This document shows positions 35,923-44,622 of a DNA stretch of 58,097 bases, piece after piece; the stretch's first letter is position 1, and each line of letters starts with the position of its first letter. The stretch spans positions 1-58,097 of the forward strand of contig JAJXUD010000025.1 in assembly GCA_021783235.1 (NCBI GenBank), given 5' to 3'. The notes beneath the pieces are model-generated. The model did not search any database, was not told the origin of the DNA, and saw only the letters and a list, made by a program, of their open reading frames with translations. The translations under genes were made by a program, and so were the position numbers. This DNA comes from Myxococcales bacterium. GTDB lineage: Bacteria; Myxococcota; Myxococcia; Myxococcales; JAKAPL01.

Positions 35923-37017
35923 GTGGGTCTGACCGAGGTCGTCTTCGCCGCCTGCGCGCCCGGCCTCGAGCCCGCCCTCGAGCGCGAGGCTCGCCTGCTC
36001 GGGCAGCCGCGCTGCGTCGCCGGCGGCGTCGAGATTGAGGGGGGCGAGGGGCTCGTCCGTCGCGCGAACCTCTGGCTCCGGACGGCGGGCCGCGTCTCGC
36101 TGCGGCTCACCGAGCTTCCGCTCGGCACGCCGAAGGCGCTGGCCGACGCCGTCGCCGCGATCGATCTGCGGCCGTATCGCCGGCCGGGCGAGCCGCTCGA
36201 GCTCGAGATCCTCTCGCGGGCGCCGGGCTTTCCCGAGCGCCGCCTTCGGCCGCTCCTCGAGCGGGCGCTCGCGCCCGTCGCGCCCGCGGATGGGCGTGGG
36301 ACGGGGCCGTCGCTGCGGCTGCGGATCTCCCAGGGCCGCTTCGAACTCGGCCTCGACACGTCGGGCGAGCCGCTGAGCCGGCGCGGCTACCGGCTCGAGG
36401 GGTCGCGCGCCCCGCTCCGCGAGACGCTCGCGGCGGGGCTACTCCGCCTTGCGGGGTACGACGGCGGCGAGCCGTTCTGGGACCCCTTCTGTGGCTCCGG
36501 GACGCTCGCCATCGAGGCCGCCGCCATGGCTCGCCGGCGCGCCCCCGGCGTCGCGCGCGGCTTCGCCTTCGAGCGATGGCCCTGCCACGACCGGGTCGCC
36601 TGGGCGCGGGAGCTCGAGGTGGCGCGGGCCGGCGAACGGTCGGCCGGCGCTCCCCCGGTCGGAGGTAGCGATCTCAACGCGGGCGCGCTTGGAACCGCGC
36701 GGCGCAACGCGCGGCGGGCCGGCGTCGAGGTCGACTGGTTCCGGCACGACGCCACCGCGCACTGGCCGGGCCGCCCCGCCGCGGGGCTCCTCGCCTCGAA
36801 CCTCCCGTTCGGCAAGAGGGTGGGCGAGCGGGGGGAGTTGCCGCGCCTCTACCGCGCCTTCGGGCGCGCGCTCGCCGACCTGCCCGGATGGCGGGTGGCG
36901 GTCCTCGTGCCCGAGGGCGAACTCGGGCGCGAACTGCGCTGGACGGCCGAGGAGAGCCACCGGCTCTCGAACGGCGGCCTCCCCTGCCTGCTGCTCGTCG
37001 GCAGGGCAAACCACTGA
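35923..37017 (+). CDS. THUMP-domain class I SAM-dependent RNA methyltransferase (RlmL/TrmN-like)
   Basis: 364 residues from a GTG. The N-terminal part (about 1-160) matches the ferredoxin-like/THUMP RNA-binding region (FAACAPGLEPALERE). The methyltransferase has DPFCGSGTLAIEAA (SAM motif I) and NLPFGKRVG in place of NPPYG (motif IV). These enzymes methylate guanosine N2 in 23S rRNA or tRNA. The target here cannot be told from the sequence. TAAGAC lies 6 bases before the GTG with no Shine-Dalgarno sequence. Confidence 0.85.
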   Translation: MGLTEVVFAACAPGLEPALEREARLLGQPRCVAGGVEIEGGEGLVRRANLWLRTAGRVSLRLTELPLGTPKALADAVAAIDLRPYRRPGEPLELEILSRAPGFPERRLRPLLERALAPVAPADGRGTGPSLRLRISQGRFELGLDTSGEPLSRRGYRLEGSRAPLRETLAAGLLRLAGYDGGEPFWDPFCGSGTLAIEAAAMARRRAPGVARGFAFERWPCHDRVAWARELEVARAGERSAGAPPVGGSDLNAGALGTARRNARRAGVEVDWFRHDATAHWPGRPAAGLLASNLPFGKRVGERGELPRLYRAFGRALADLPGWRVAVLVPEGELGRELRWTAEESHRLSNGGLPCLLLVGRANH

Positions 37018-37170
37018 GGCTCGCCCCGCCGAGGCCGCGTTCACCAAGGGCGCGCCGGGCCACGCTCGAGTCCACCGCCCGGTCGAAGCGTCCCCGGCGT
37101 TCGTTCCCCCTGGTGCAACGCCGTGCGATCGGATACTCGCCTGCCTGCCAACCGAACATCCGGAGGCCAC

Positions 37171-37800
37171 ATGCCCCGACGTACCGCCCTCTCGCTGCTC
37201 CTCCTCGCCGCCTGCGCTCACCCCCACCTCGTCCCGATTGGCCGGCAGGGGCCCGCGGGGGCCGCGATGGCCCGCGGTGGGGGCGTGGTGTTGCTCGCTG
37301 CGTCGGGCTGGCGCCACTCGGATGAGGTCGCGAGCGCGACGACGCCGGTCTTCGTGACCGTCATGAACCAGGGTGCCGGGGCGATCGACCTGCGCTACGG
37401 GGATCTCTCGCTCGTGGACGACGCGGGTCGAGCGCACGCGGTCGTCCCGCCGATCGACCTACTCGAGACGCTCTACGGTGCGCCGACGGCGGGAGGAGGG
37501 GACGGTTTCTTCGATCTGGGCGGGCGCAGCCTCTTCGGCGACATCGGTGAGCCGGGGGGGCGCGCCTTGCCCGAGAGCGAGCTGTCGCCCGCCGAGGGCG
37601 AGCACTACTGGCCCCGTGACTACCGCCGAGTTCTCGACCACGCGCTGCGCGAAGGGCCGATTGCCCCTGGCGGGAGGCGCGAGGGCTACGTCTTCTTCCA
37701 GCCCGCCTGGGAGTCGCGTCGCGTCACGCTCCATCTCCGAGTCCAGCGCGGCGCGGGTCCAGCGCTGGATCTCTCCGTCGCGTTCGACGTCGAGCGCTAA
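37171..37800 (+). CDS. Lipoprotein of unknown function
   Basis: 209 residues. A signal peptide ends at lipobox LLAAC (Cys15). The mature part is predicted beta-rich (VFVTVMNQGAGAIDLRYGDLSLVDDAG), like an immunoglobulin-like domain of the kind that supplies loosely conserved extracytoplasmic proteins. ATG 37171 follows GGAGG and is preferred to an earlier in-frame start. It is in the same direction as the next gene but 100 bases away. I do not recognise a family. Confidence 0.7.
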   Translation: MPRRTALSLLLLAACAHPHLVPIGRQGPAGAAMARGGGVVLLAASGWRHSDEVASATTPVFVTVMNQGAGAIDLRYGDLSLVDDAGRAHAVVPPIDLLETLYGAPTAGGGDGFFDLGGRSLFGDIGEPGGRALPESELSPAEGEHYWPRDYRRVLDHALREGPIAPGGRREGYVFFQPAWESRRVTLHLRVQRGAGPALDLSVAFDVER

Positions 37801-37900
37801 TCCCCCCGCATTCCTGATTCCGGACTCGTCGCGCGACGGGTGCGGAGCTTCGAGGCAGGGTTTGGTCCGCGCGCTCCGAGCGCGGTAGAACGTCTCCGCC

Positions 37901-38869
37901 ATGGACCGCGCCCGCCTGGAGCCGCCGCTCTTCACCGAGGATCCCGTTGCCCTCGCCGACGCCGCCGCGGGCGAGGAGCTCTCTCGGCTCAAGCTCGCCG
38001 AGGAGATCCTCGAACTGCGGCACGAGCGGCACAAGCGCGCCTCGGTGCTCTCGGTCAGCTTTCAGAGCCTCGTCGGCGTGGTCGCGGTGGCGGGCTTCGT
38101 GGTGAACGCCTACCAGATCTACGAGACGGGGAAACAGCAGGCCACCCAGGAGCGGGCCGACCAGGCCCGCTGGGAGCAGGAGTTCCAGCGCGCCAAGCGC
38201 TCCGACAAGTACCGGGCCTTCTTCGAGACGAGCGCGCTCGCGACCGATCCCACGAACCCCGCGAAGCGGCTCGTCGGCTACTCGCTTCTCCAGGAGTTCG
38301 TCGCGGACAAGGACTACAACTCGAAGGCGACCTTGATGCTCGAGACGGCGCTCGCCGAGGAGCTGCGCCACGACAACCAGCCCGGCCTCTCCGAGGAGCA
38401 CCGGGCGGCGGTGATCGCGATCCTCTCGGCCCTCTCGGGGACCTCCGACTGCGAGGACCTCGCACGGGCGGCGCGGACAGTCGACTTCATCGGCGAGCGA
38501 CAGGCCCGGACGGGCGACCTCGACGAGGCGCGTGAGGTCTTCGCCATCTACGTCCGCCGCCTGCTCGGCCGCGCCGCCGTGGTCTGCCGGAGCTACGCCG
38601 ACTTCGACGGCGTCCGCCGTCCGCTGCGCCAGACGCTCGCGAAGCTGCCGGAGCTCGCCGGGCTCGCGACCCCCCCCGACGCCGCCCTGGCCAACCGGGC
38701 GCTCGCGTCGATCCTGAAGGAGCGCTGCGCCCACGAGGACCGGGTCTCGGGCGTCTCCGACTGCCCGGATCTGCTCGCGAGCTACGAGAGGCAGATCTGC
38801 GCCCATGTTCCCCCGGCCGACCAGAGCGAGGAGGCTCCCGCCTGCGCGCTCCTCGCCCGCTCGCCATAG
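37901..38869 (+). CDS. Single-pass membrane protein of unknown function
   Basis: 322 residues. A charged, helical N-terminus (about 20-48) leads to one membrane helix (about 53-70, VSFQSLVGVVAVAGFVV). Charged helical sequence that may form a coiled coil follows (about 75-105), then an alpha-helical domain. No signal peptide or catalytic motif is recognised. TAGAAC lies 9 bases before the ATG, with a weak -35, so a leaderless start is possible. It ends 21 bases before the convergent argE-like gene. Confidence 0.65.
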   Translation: MDRARLEPPLFTEDPVALADAAAGEELSRLKLAEEILELRHERHKRASVLSVSFQSLVGVVAVAGFVVNAYQIYETGKQQATQERADQARWEQEFQRAKRSDKYRAFFETSALATDPTNPAKRLVGYSLLQEFVADKDYNSKATLMLETALAEELRHDNQPGLSEEHRAAVIAILSALSGTSDCEDLARAARTVDFIGERQARTGDLDEAREVFAIYVRRLLGRAAVVCRSYADFDGVRRPLRQTLAKLPELAGLATPPDAALANRALASILKERCAHEDRVSGVSDCPDLLASYERQICAHVPPADQSEEAPACALLARSP

Positions 38870-38890
38870 CCCCGACCCGGCGAAGGGTCT

Positions 38891-40027
38891 CTACGAACCG
38901 CAGAAGCGGCTGATCGCCCTCTCGAGGATGGCGCTGCAGCCCTCGAGGTCGGCCTCGGGCACGAACTCGCCCGTCTGGTGGGCAACCCTGATGTCGCCGG
39001 GGCCGAAGATGACGGGCTCGGCGCCGAGGGCGGCGAGCTCGGGCGCCTCGGTGCCGAAGGAGACCGCGCCGGCGGGCTTGCCGCTCTCCTCCTCGAGGAA
39101 GCGGACGAGCTCGGCACCGGGCGGCGTGCTCGCGCCGGCGTCCGTCCGCGAGACGTTCAGCGCCGCGGAGAGGCGGGGCCGGGCCCGCACGAGCTCGGCG
39201 CAGAGCTCGCGAACCCGGCCCGCGACGGCGTCGAGCCGGTCGCCTGGCACGGGGCGCCACTCGAGCGTGAGCCGGCACTCGCCGGGGACGATGTTCTTCG
39301 CCTTGCCGCCCGAGACGAGGCCCACGTTGAGCGTCGTCTGCGGCGGGTCGAACGCGGGGTCGCCCCCACGCGCGAGCTCGGCGGCGAGCGCCTCGAGACC
39401 ACGGAGGAGCTCCCCGGCGCCGAAGATGGCCGACTCGCCGCGAGCCGGGTAGGCGCTGTGCCCCTCCACGCCGCGGACGACGATCTCGCCGAGGCAGTAG
39501 CCTTTGTGGGCGCGGATGGGCCGCAGCTCGGTGGGCTCGCCGACGATGGCGTGGCGCGGCCGCAAAGCGCCTCGCCGCAAGAGCTCCTTCGCCCCGAGGC
39601 AGCCGACCTCCTCGTCGGCGGTCAGGGCGACGAAGAGCGGCTCTCGCAGCGCCCGGAGGTCGACCCGCGAGGCGGCCGCGAGCGCGCAGGCGATGAAGCC
39701 CTTGGTGTCGCAGGCGCCGCGGCCGTAGAGCTTCCCGTCCCTCGCGGTCAGGGTGAGCGCCGCGCCCCAGGTTCGGTCGTAGGGGACCGTGTCGGTGTGG
39801 CCGACGAGCGCGAGACCGGCGTTGCCCTCGCGCGCGGGGCCGGCGCGCGAGACGAGGTTCACCTTCTCGACGCCCTGCGGGTCGCGGTAGGGGAAGCGCT
39901 CGGTCGCGAAGCCGAGCGTCCGCAGCCGGTCCTCCAAGAGGTCGACGAGCGGCGCGTTCGGCAGATGGGAGACCGAATCGACCCCGACGAGGGCTTTGAG
40001 GAGCTCCTTCGGATCTATCCGCGCCAC
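38891..40027 (-). CDS. M20-family amidohydrolase, ArgE-like (acetylornithine deacetylase)
   Basis: 378 residues. The metal-binding motifs of M20 peptidases are clear: GHTDTVP, RGACDTKG, TADEEVGCLGA and VGEPTELRP, followed by the dimerisation domain and a final AHQTGEFV. The nearest named relative is ArgE, which removes the acetyl group from N-acetylornithine. The GTG at 40027 overlaps the last 13 bases of hutF, so the two are coupled. In that context it could instead remove the formyl group from N-formylglutamate, the product of HutF. Sequence alone does not decide. Confidence 0.82.
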   Translation of the reverse strand: MARIDPKELLKALVGVDSVSHLPNAPLVDLLEDRLRTLGFATERFPYRDPQGVEKVNLVSRAGPAREGNAGLALVGHTDTVPYDRTWGAALTLTARDGKLYGRGACDTKGFIACALAAASRVDLRALREPLFVALTADEEVGCLGAKELLRRGALRPRHAIVGEPTELRPIRAHKGYCLGEIVVRGVEGHSAYPARGESAIFGAGELLRGLEALAAELARGGDPAFDPPQTTLNVGLVSGGKAKNIVPGECRLTLEWRPVPGDRLDAVAGRVRELCAELVRARPRLSAALNVSRTDAGASTPPGAELVRFLEEESGKPAGAVSFGTEAPELAALGAEPVIFGPGDIRVAHQTGEFVPEADLEGCSAILERAISRFCGS

Positions 40028-41373
40028 AGCTCCTCCTGCAGGCGCGCGAAGGCGCGCACGGTCTCTGCCTGGCGCGCGTGGCGCCCGTCTCTCACGACGA
40101 AGCGGCCCGCCACCGCGACGTCGCGCACGGCGCGGCGCGAGAGGCCGAAGACGATCGCCGAAAGCAGGTCGTCGTCTCCCGCCCCGGCGATCGACGGGTC
40201 CGCGAGATCGACCGTGAAGCAGTCGGCCGGCCTCCCGGCGGCGAGCGCGCCCACCTCGAGCCCGAGCGAGCGGGCGCCCTCCTCGGTGGCGATGGTGAAG
40301 AGGCGCGCGGCGAGCCCCGCCATCCCTGAGCCGGGCTCGGCCAGGGGAGCGCGGCGGAGCCGGACGAGCCGCAGGTGGTAGTCGAGCTCGCGCGCGTCCT
40401 CGAGGAGGTCCACGTCGGACTGGCCGTCGGTGCCGAGGCAGAGCGGCGCGCCCGCGGCGAGGAGCGCATCGGCGGGGACGACGCCGTCGCCGAGGTTTCG
40501 CTCGGTGGTCGGGCAGGCGCAGACGTGGGCGCGCGCCCGCCCGATCGCCTGGATCTCGCCCTCCGAGAGGTGAATCGCGTGGACGGCGGTGAAGCGCTCT
40601 CCGAGGAGCCCCTCGTCCTCGGCGAGCTCGACCGGCCGCCGCCCGTGCTCGGCGAGGCAGGCATCGACCTCCTTCGGCTGCTCGGAGAGGTGCATGTGAA
40701 CGGGCAGGCGGCGCGCGGCGGCGTACTCGCCGAGCGGCCGGAGCCACTCGCGGCCGAGCGCCCGGACGCTGTGCGGGGCGAGCCCCAGCGTGGCGAGCGG
40801 TCGATCCCGCAGCTCACGCGCGAGCGCGTCGCAGGCGGCGAGGTAGGCGTCCGGCGAGCCGTCGCAGAAGCGGCGCTGGCCCGGCTCGGCGGGCCGCCCG
40901 GGCCCGGCCCGATCGTAGGCGACGCGCAACAGGGTGATCCGCAAGCCGAGCTCCTCGGCGGCGGCGATGGCCGCGAGCGCCCCTTCGTTTGGGTCGGCCC
41001 CGCCGTGAAGGTAGTGGAACTCGCCCACGCTGGTGATGCCCGAGAGCAACATCTCGAGGAAGCAGAGGCGCGAGGCGTCGCGAATCCCCTCGGGCGAGAG
41101 CAGATTCGCGGCTCGATACATCTGCTCCCGCCAGCTCCAGAAGTCGTCCCCCGCGCTCGTCCGCTGCTCGGTCCGGCCGCGCAGGACGCGCTGAAAGGCG
41201 TGGGAGTGGGCGTCGACGAGGCCGGGAAGGAGCGCCTTGCCTGGGAGCCGTTCCACGGGCCAGTTGCCAGGCTCTCCGATCGAGGCGATCCGGCCGTCGT
41301 CGCCCACGACGAGCGCCGCCCCTCGGCGAAAGCCACCCTCGGCGTAGAGCAGGTCCGGCAAGAAGGCGCGCAT
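40015..41373 (-). CDS. hutF: Formimidoylglutamate deiminase
   Basis: 452 residues, amidohydrolase superfamily. LPGLVDAHSHAFQR holds the first metal ligands, GEFHYLHGG and HMHLSEQPKEVDAC follow, and ACPTTERNLGDG and LGTDGQSDVDLLEDARELDYHLRL are characteristic of HutF. It converts N-formimidoyl-L-glutamate to N-formylglutamate in histidine breakdown. The ATG at 41373 matches the normal N-terminus; an upstream frame continues but is not conserved-looking. It is followed by the overlapping argE-like gene. Other hut genes are not in the window. Confidence 0.9.
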   Translation of the reverse strand: MRAFLPDLLYAEGGFRRGAALVVGDDGRIASIGEPGNWPVERLPGKALLPGLVDAHSHAFQRVLRGRTEQRTSAGDDFWSWREQMYRAANLLSPEGIRDASRLCFLEMLLSGITSVGEFHYLHGGADPNEGALAAIAAAEELGLRITLLRVAYDRAGPGRPAEPGQRRFCDGSPDAYLAACDALARELRDRPLATLGLAPHSVRALGREWLRPLGEYAAARRLPVHMHLSEQPKEVDACLAEHGRRPVELAEDEGLLGERFTAVHAIHLSEGEIQAIGRARAHVCACPTTERNLGDGVVPADALLAAGAPLCLGTDGQSDVDLLEDARELDYHLRLVRLRRAPLAEPGSGMAGLAARLFTIATEEGARSLGLEVGALAAGRPADCFTVDLADPSIAGAGDDDLLSAIVFGLSRRAVRDVAVAGRFVVRDGRHARQAETVRAFARLQEELWRG

Positions 41374-41422
41374 CGACGGCGAGAGCTTGCACGGCCGGCG
41401 CCCGGGAGGCAACCTCGGGATC

Positions 41423-41992
41423 ATGGAGCGGACCGAGGCGCAAAAGACGATCCGCCGCTGGTGTTCGGCCCACCCGGGGGCGCTGCTGTTCGAGCCGGAT
41501 TCGGGGCCGAGCTTCGCGTCTGGCCCTGGAGCGAGCCCGAGCCCGGGGGCCCTCGCGGGCCGCCCCACGGGGACGCTCTTCGACGTCTTCGCGGGCAAGG
41601 CCGTCGCGCTCGGGCCCATCGTCGGAGCAGAGGAGCGGCGGAATCGGGAGACGGGGCAGAGCTACCTCGCGCTCGCCCTCGAGGATGGCCGCTCGATCGC
41701 GCTCACCTCGGCGGGCCTCGCCTTCGCGCCCGACGTGCGGAACACCGGGCCGCTCCCGAGCTTGCCTTCGGCGGTCTGCCTGCGCGACTTCGCCGCGGTG
41801 GCGGGCAAGCTGCGCCACATCCTCGACTCGCACGCCGACGAGGGAGTGACCCGTGAAGAGGTCGACATGGCGATGTTCTGCCTCGCGCTCCTGGACGGCG
41901 CCCGCGCGGTCGGCTTCGACGTCGGACGGGAGGAGGCCGCGCTCGAGGAGCTGCTCGGCCGCCTCGAAAGGGCGGGCGCTCCGGGCCGCTAG
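41423..41992 (+). CDS. Conserved-looking protein of unknown function
   Basis: 189 residues from an ATG 49 bases from the divergent hutF start. No signal peptide or membrane segment. It has a Pro/Gly-rich segment (about 37-48), a beta-rich middle (ALALEDGRSIALTSAGLAFAPD), and a helical tail with a single Cys. No family was recognised. The stop codon directly abuts the stop of the convergent next gene. Confidence 0.6.
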   Translation: MERTEAQKTIRRWCSAHPGALLFEPDSGPSFASGPGASPSPGALAGRPTGTLFDVFAGKAVALGPIVGAEERRNRETGQSYLALALEDGRSIALTSAGLAFAPDVRNTGPLPSLPSAVCLRDFAAVAGKLRHILDSHADEGVTREEVDMAMFCLALLDGARAVGFDVGREEAALEELLGRLERAGAPGR

Positions 41993-42565
41993 TCAGAACG
42001 AGACGCGGGCGTTGACGAGCGCCTGCACACCGAAGCCGCCGTAGGGCGCGGAGGAGCCCTGCACGGGGTTCGAGAGCGTCTCGAAGCCTCGGAAGTCGAG
42101 GCCGATCCTGAGAAAGAGGATGACGATGTCGGCGCCGAGCTCGCCCCCGGCCCCGAAGATCATGGGGCTCGGTGCCGGGCCGTCCGGCGGGCGGGCGTTC
42201 AGGACCAGGTCGTTCACGAGGATGCCGACGAACGGCCGGAGCGGGCCGACGCCGAGTCCGATCCGCAGCCCGAGCTCCGCCGGGACGTAGGCCGCCGCGA
42301 AGCTCCCGCCGGTCTGGAGCGGGATGGGCGTCTGGACGTCCTCCCAGAGCTCGAGCTCGGCGAGGGTCAAATCAAAGCGCTCCTCGACCATGAGCCCGAC
42401 GCCGAGGTTGCCCGCCGAGCTGTCGGTGACCCCGAGGCCGCGGACGCCCGTGGCCGTCGCGGCCCCCTCCAGGCCGACGCCGAGATCCATCGCCGCCGCG
42501 GCCGGAGCGGCGCCGAGCGCGAGCCCCAACAACGCGGACTTGACCGTGCGGAAGCGAAAGCCCAT
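41993..42565 (-). CDS. Small outer-membrane beta-barrel-like protein
   Basis: 190 residues. A signal peptide (about 1-24, ending APAAAA) is followed by short glycine-rich beta strands (LGVGLEGAA, LGLRIGLGVGPLRPFVGI). The protein ends VNARVSF with a terminal Phe, as expected of an 8-stranded barrel. The ATG at 42565 is chosen because GGAGG lies 8 bases upstream. Function is unknown. It is divergent from hrcA, and the interval 42,566-42,694 holds the hrcA promoter. Confidence 0.7.
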   Translation of the reverse strand: MGFRFRTVKSALLGLALGAAPAAAAMDLGVGLEGAATATGVRGLGVTDSSAGNLGVGLMVEERFDLTLAELELWEDVQTPIPLQTGGSFAAAYVPAELGLRIGLGVGPLRPFVGILVNDLVLNARPPDGPAPSPMIFGAGGELGADIVILFLRIGLDFRGFETLSNPVQGSSAPYGGFGVQALVNARVSF

Positions 42566-42657
42566 GGCATGGCCCTCCGTCGCCATCTTGGGGTCGTGCG
42601 GCTGCTGGCGCAAGGGCTGGCGGGGCGCTCGCTTTCCGGCCCCGGCGGCCCTTCGCC

Positions 42658-42685
42658 TTGAAAACGGGCCGCCAGGGGCTAAAAT
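42658..42685 (+). promoter_or_regulatory. hrcA promoter, probably leaderless
   Basis: TTGAAA (42658-42663), 16-base spacer, TAAAAT (42680-42685), and only 9 bases to the hrcA ATG. This is among the AT-richest short stretches in the window. No CIRCE operator (TTAGCACTC-N9-GAGTGCTAA) was found here. Confidence 0.7.
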
Positions 42686-42694
42686 TCAGCCGCC

Positions 42695-43744
42695 ATGACG
42701 GCGACGACGAAGCGGGCGCTGGGAGAGCGCGAGGCCCAGATCCTGAGGGCCATCGTCGACGATTACGTTCGGAGCGGCGATCCCGTGGGCTCGCAGGCGG
42801 TCGCGCCCCGCTGCGAGGTCTCGGCCGCCACGGTCCGCAGCGTCATGGCCGACCTCGAGGAGCAGGGGCTACTCGAAAAGCCCCACACCTCGGCGGGTCG
42901 CCGGCCCACCGACCTCGGCTACCGCTACTACGTCGACTCGCTGCTCGCCGTGCCCGCTCCGGAGCCCATCCCGGCGCCGGAGCGGTGGCTCATCGAGCAG
43001 CGGTTCGTGGGCGCGGGGCCCGGCGCGAGCCTGCAGGAGGCCTCGAGGCTCTTGCACGATCTCTCCCACCACGCCGCCCTGGTGGCGACGCCCCGGGCCG
43101 AGGCGACGCGGCTCCGCCAGCTCGATCTCGTCCGGCTCTCCGACGGCCGCATCCTCGCGGTGGCGGTGACGCACGAGGGGCGCATCCTGAACAAGCTGCT
43201 CGACGCGGAGCTGGTCGGCAGCGCCGAGGAGCTCGCGCACGCCTCGCGCACCCTGACGGCGCTGCTCCAGCAGGAGCTCTCGGTCGAGGCCGTTCGGGAG
43301 CGGCTCGCGCGGGAGGTCGCCCAGGAGCGAGCCCGCTATGACGGCCTCGTCACCCGCGCCCTCGACCTCGTCGCGCAGCTCCTCGGGGACGCCGAGGGGG
43401 CGGATCTCCTCCTCGCTGGGCAGGCGACCCTCGTCGGCCAGCCGGAGCTCGACATCGGGCAGATGCGGTCGCTTTTCCAGGCGCTCGAGGAGAAGGGGCG
43501 GCTCCTTCGGCTCTTGGATCGAGCCGTCGAGGCGGGCTCCCTCCAGATCTTCATCGGTTCCGAGAGCCCGCTCGGGGAGCAGGCGGGCGTGGCGCTCGTG
43601 ACCTCTCCCTACGAGGTCGACGGCCGGGTGCTCGGCGCGGTGGGGGTCATCGGCCCGACCCGGATGGACTACGGCCGGGTCATTTCGCTCGTCGACTTCA
43701 CCGCCCGGACGGTCTCGAAGGTCCTCAGCCACGCCTCTGAGTGA
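42695..43744 (+). CDS. hrcA: Heat-inducible transcription repressor HrcA
   Basis: 349 residues, the normal length. The N-terminal winged helix includes VSAATVRSVMADLEEQGLLEKPHTSAGRRPTDLGYRYYVD, the family hallmark. The C-terminal GAF-like part contains GQATLVGQPE and IGPTRMDYGRVISLVDFTARTVS. It represses chaperone genes until heat stress. It is the first gene of the hrcA-grpE-dnaK-dnaJ group. The stop codon overlaps a possible upstream GTG start of grpE. No CIRCE site was seen in this locus, so its targets may lie elsewhere (for example groESL). Confidence 0.95.
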   Translation: MTATTKRALGEREAQILRAIVDDYVRSGDPVGSQAVAPRCEVSAATVRSVMADLEEQGLLEKPHTSAGRRPTDLGYRYYVDSLLAVPAPEPIPAPERWLIEQRFVGAGPGASLQEASRLLHDLSHHAALVATPRAEATRLRQLDLVRLSDGRILAVAVTHEGRILNKLLDAELVGSAEELAHASRTLTALLQQELSVEAVRERLAREVAQERARYDGLVTRALDLVAQLLGDAEGADLLLAGQATLVGQPELDIGQMRSLFQALEEKGRLLRLLDRAVEAGSLQIFIGSESPLGEQAGVALVTSPYEVDGRVLGAVGVIGPTRMDYGRVISLVDFTARTVSKVLSHASE

Positions 43745-43809
43745 TCTCGGATGTTTGGGGGGGCGGACCATTGCCAGACTCCCTCGGGCTGTGCCAGACT
43801 GCGGGCTCG

Positions 43810-44622
43810 GTGAGCGATCCCGCAGACAAGGCTGAAGCTCCCGTCGAAACTCCGGCCGAGACGGCATCCGGTCCGGCCGGGTCCTTCCAGGCGGACGTCG
43901 CCGACGACGTCGTTCGGGCGGCTCTCGAGAGCGTCCAGCGCCACTCGGGCTCGGCGCACGCCGCCCGCGAGCCGGCGAACGAGCCGACCGTCGAGGCGAC
44001 GTCGGTGGAGGCGCTCGAGAAGGAGCTGGCCGAGGTCCGTGCCACCCTGGAGGTCTCCGCGCAGCGGGCCCGTGAGACGCTGGAGCGGCTCAAGGAGACC
44101 CACGAGCGCCACCTGAGGGCCGCCGCCGACCTCGACAACTACAAGAAGCGGGCGCTGCGCGAGCGGGAGGAGGCGGAGAAGTTCGGGGTCACGAAGCTGC
44201 TCAAGGAGCTCCTGCCCGTTCTGGACAACCTCGACCGAGCGCTCGAGTTTGCCGGCACGGAGGCGGACGGCTCCGCGGGCCGAAGTCTCCCGATCGACGA
44301 AGGGCCCTTGAAGAAGGGGGTCGAGGCCACCCGCCGGCTCTTCGAGGACACGCTCGGCAAGTTCGGGGTCAAGGCCTTCTCGGCCAACGGTGAGCCCTTC
44401 GATCCCATGCGGCACGAGGCCATGCAGCAGATCCCGACCGACGAGGTTCCTCCCGGGACCGTGGTTCGCGAGGTCCTCCGCGGCTATCTTCTCCACGATC
44501 GACTCATCCGGCCGGCGCTGGTAGCGGTCGCGGCGGCCGCTCCCAAGACGGCGCCCGTGCCCCCGACGAGCGAATCGACCGATGCAGCGCCGTCGAAAGA
44601 GAACCCCGGGGAGGCCTCATGA
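43810..44622 (+). CDS. grpE: Nucleotide exchange factor GrpE
   Basis: 270 residues from the GTG at 43810. About 75 disordered residues precede the long coiled coil ([16 protein letters not shown] onward), followed by the head domain with the signature [23 protein letters not shown]. GrpE releases ADP from DnaK. A longer GTG start at 43741 overlaps the hrcA stop, but the added 23 residues are unlike GrpE. TTGCCA (43771-43776) and CAGACT 9 bases before the chosen GTG may be a weak promoter. The stop codon overlaps the dnaK ATG. Confidence 0.92.
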   Translation: MSDPADKAEAPVETPAETASGPAGSFQADVADDVVRAALESVQRHSGSAHAAREPANEPTVEATSVEALEKELAEVRATLEVSAQRARETLERLKETHERHLRAAADLDNYKKRALREREEAEKFGVTKLLKELLPVLDNLDRALEFAGTEADGSAGRSLPIDEGPLKKGVEATRRLFEDTLGKFGVKAFSANGEPFDPMRHEAMQQIPTDEVPPGTVVREVLRGYLLHDRLIRPALVAVAAAAPKTAPVPPTSESTDAAPSKENPGEAS

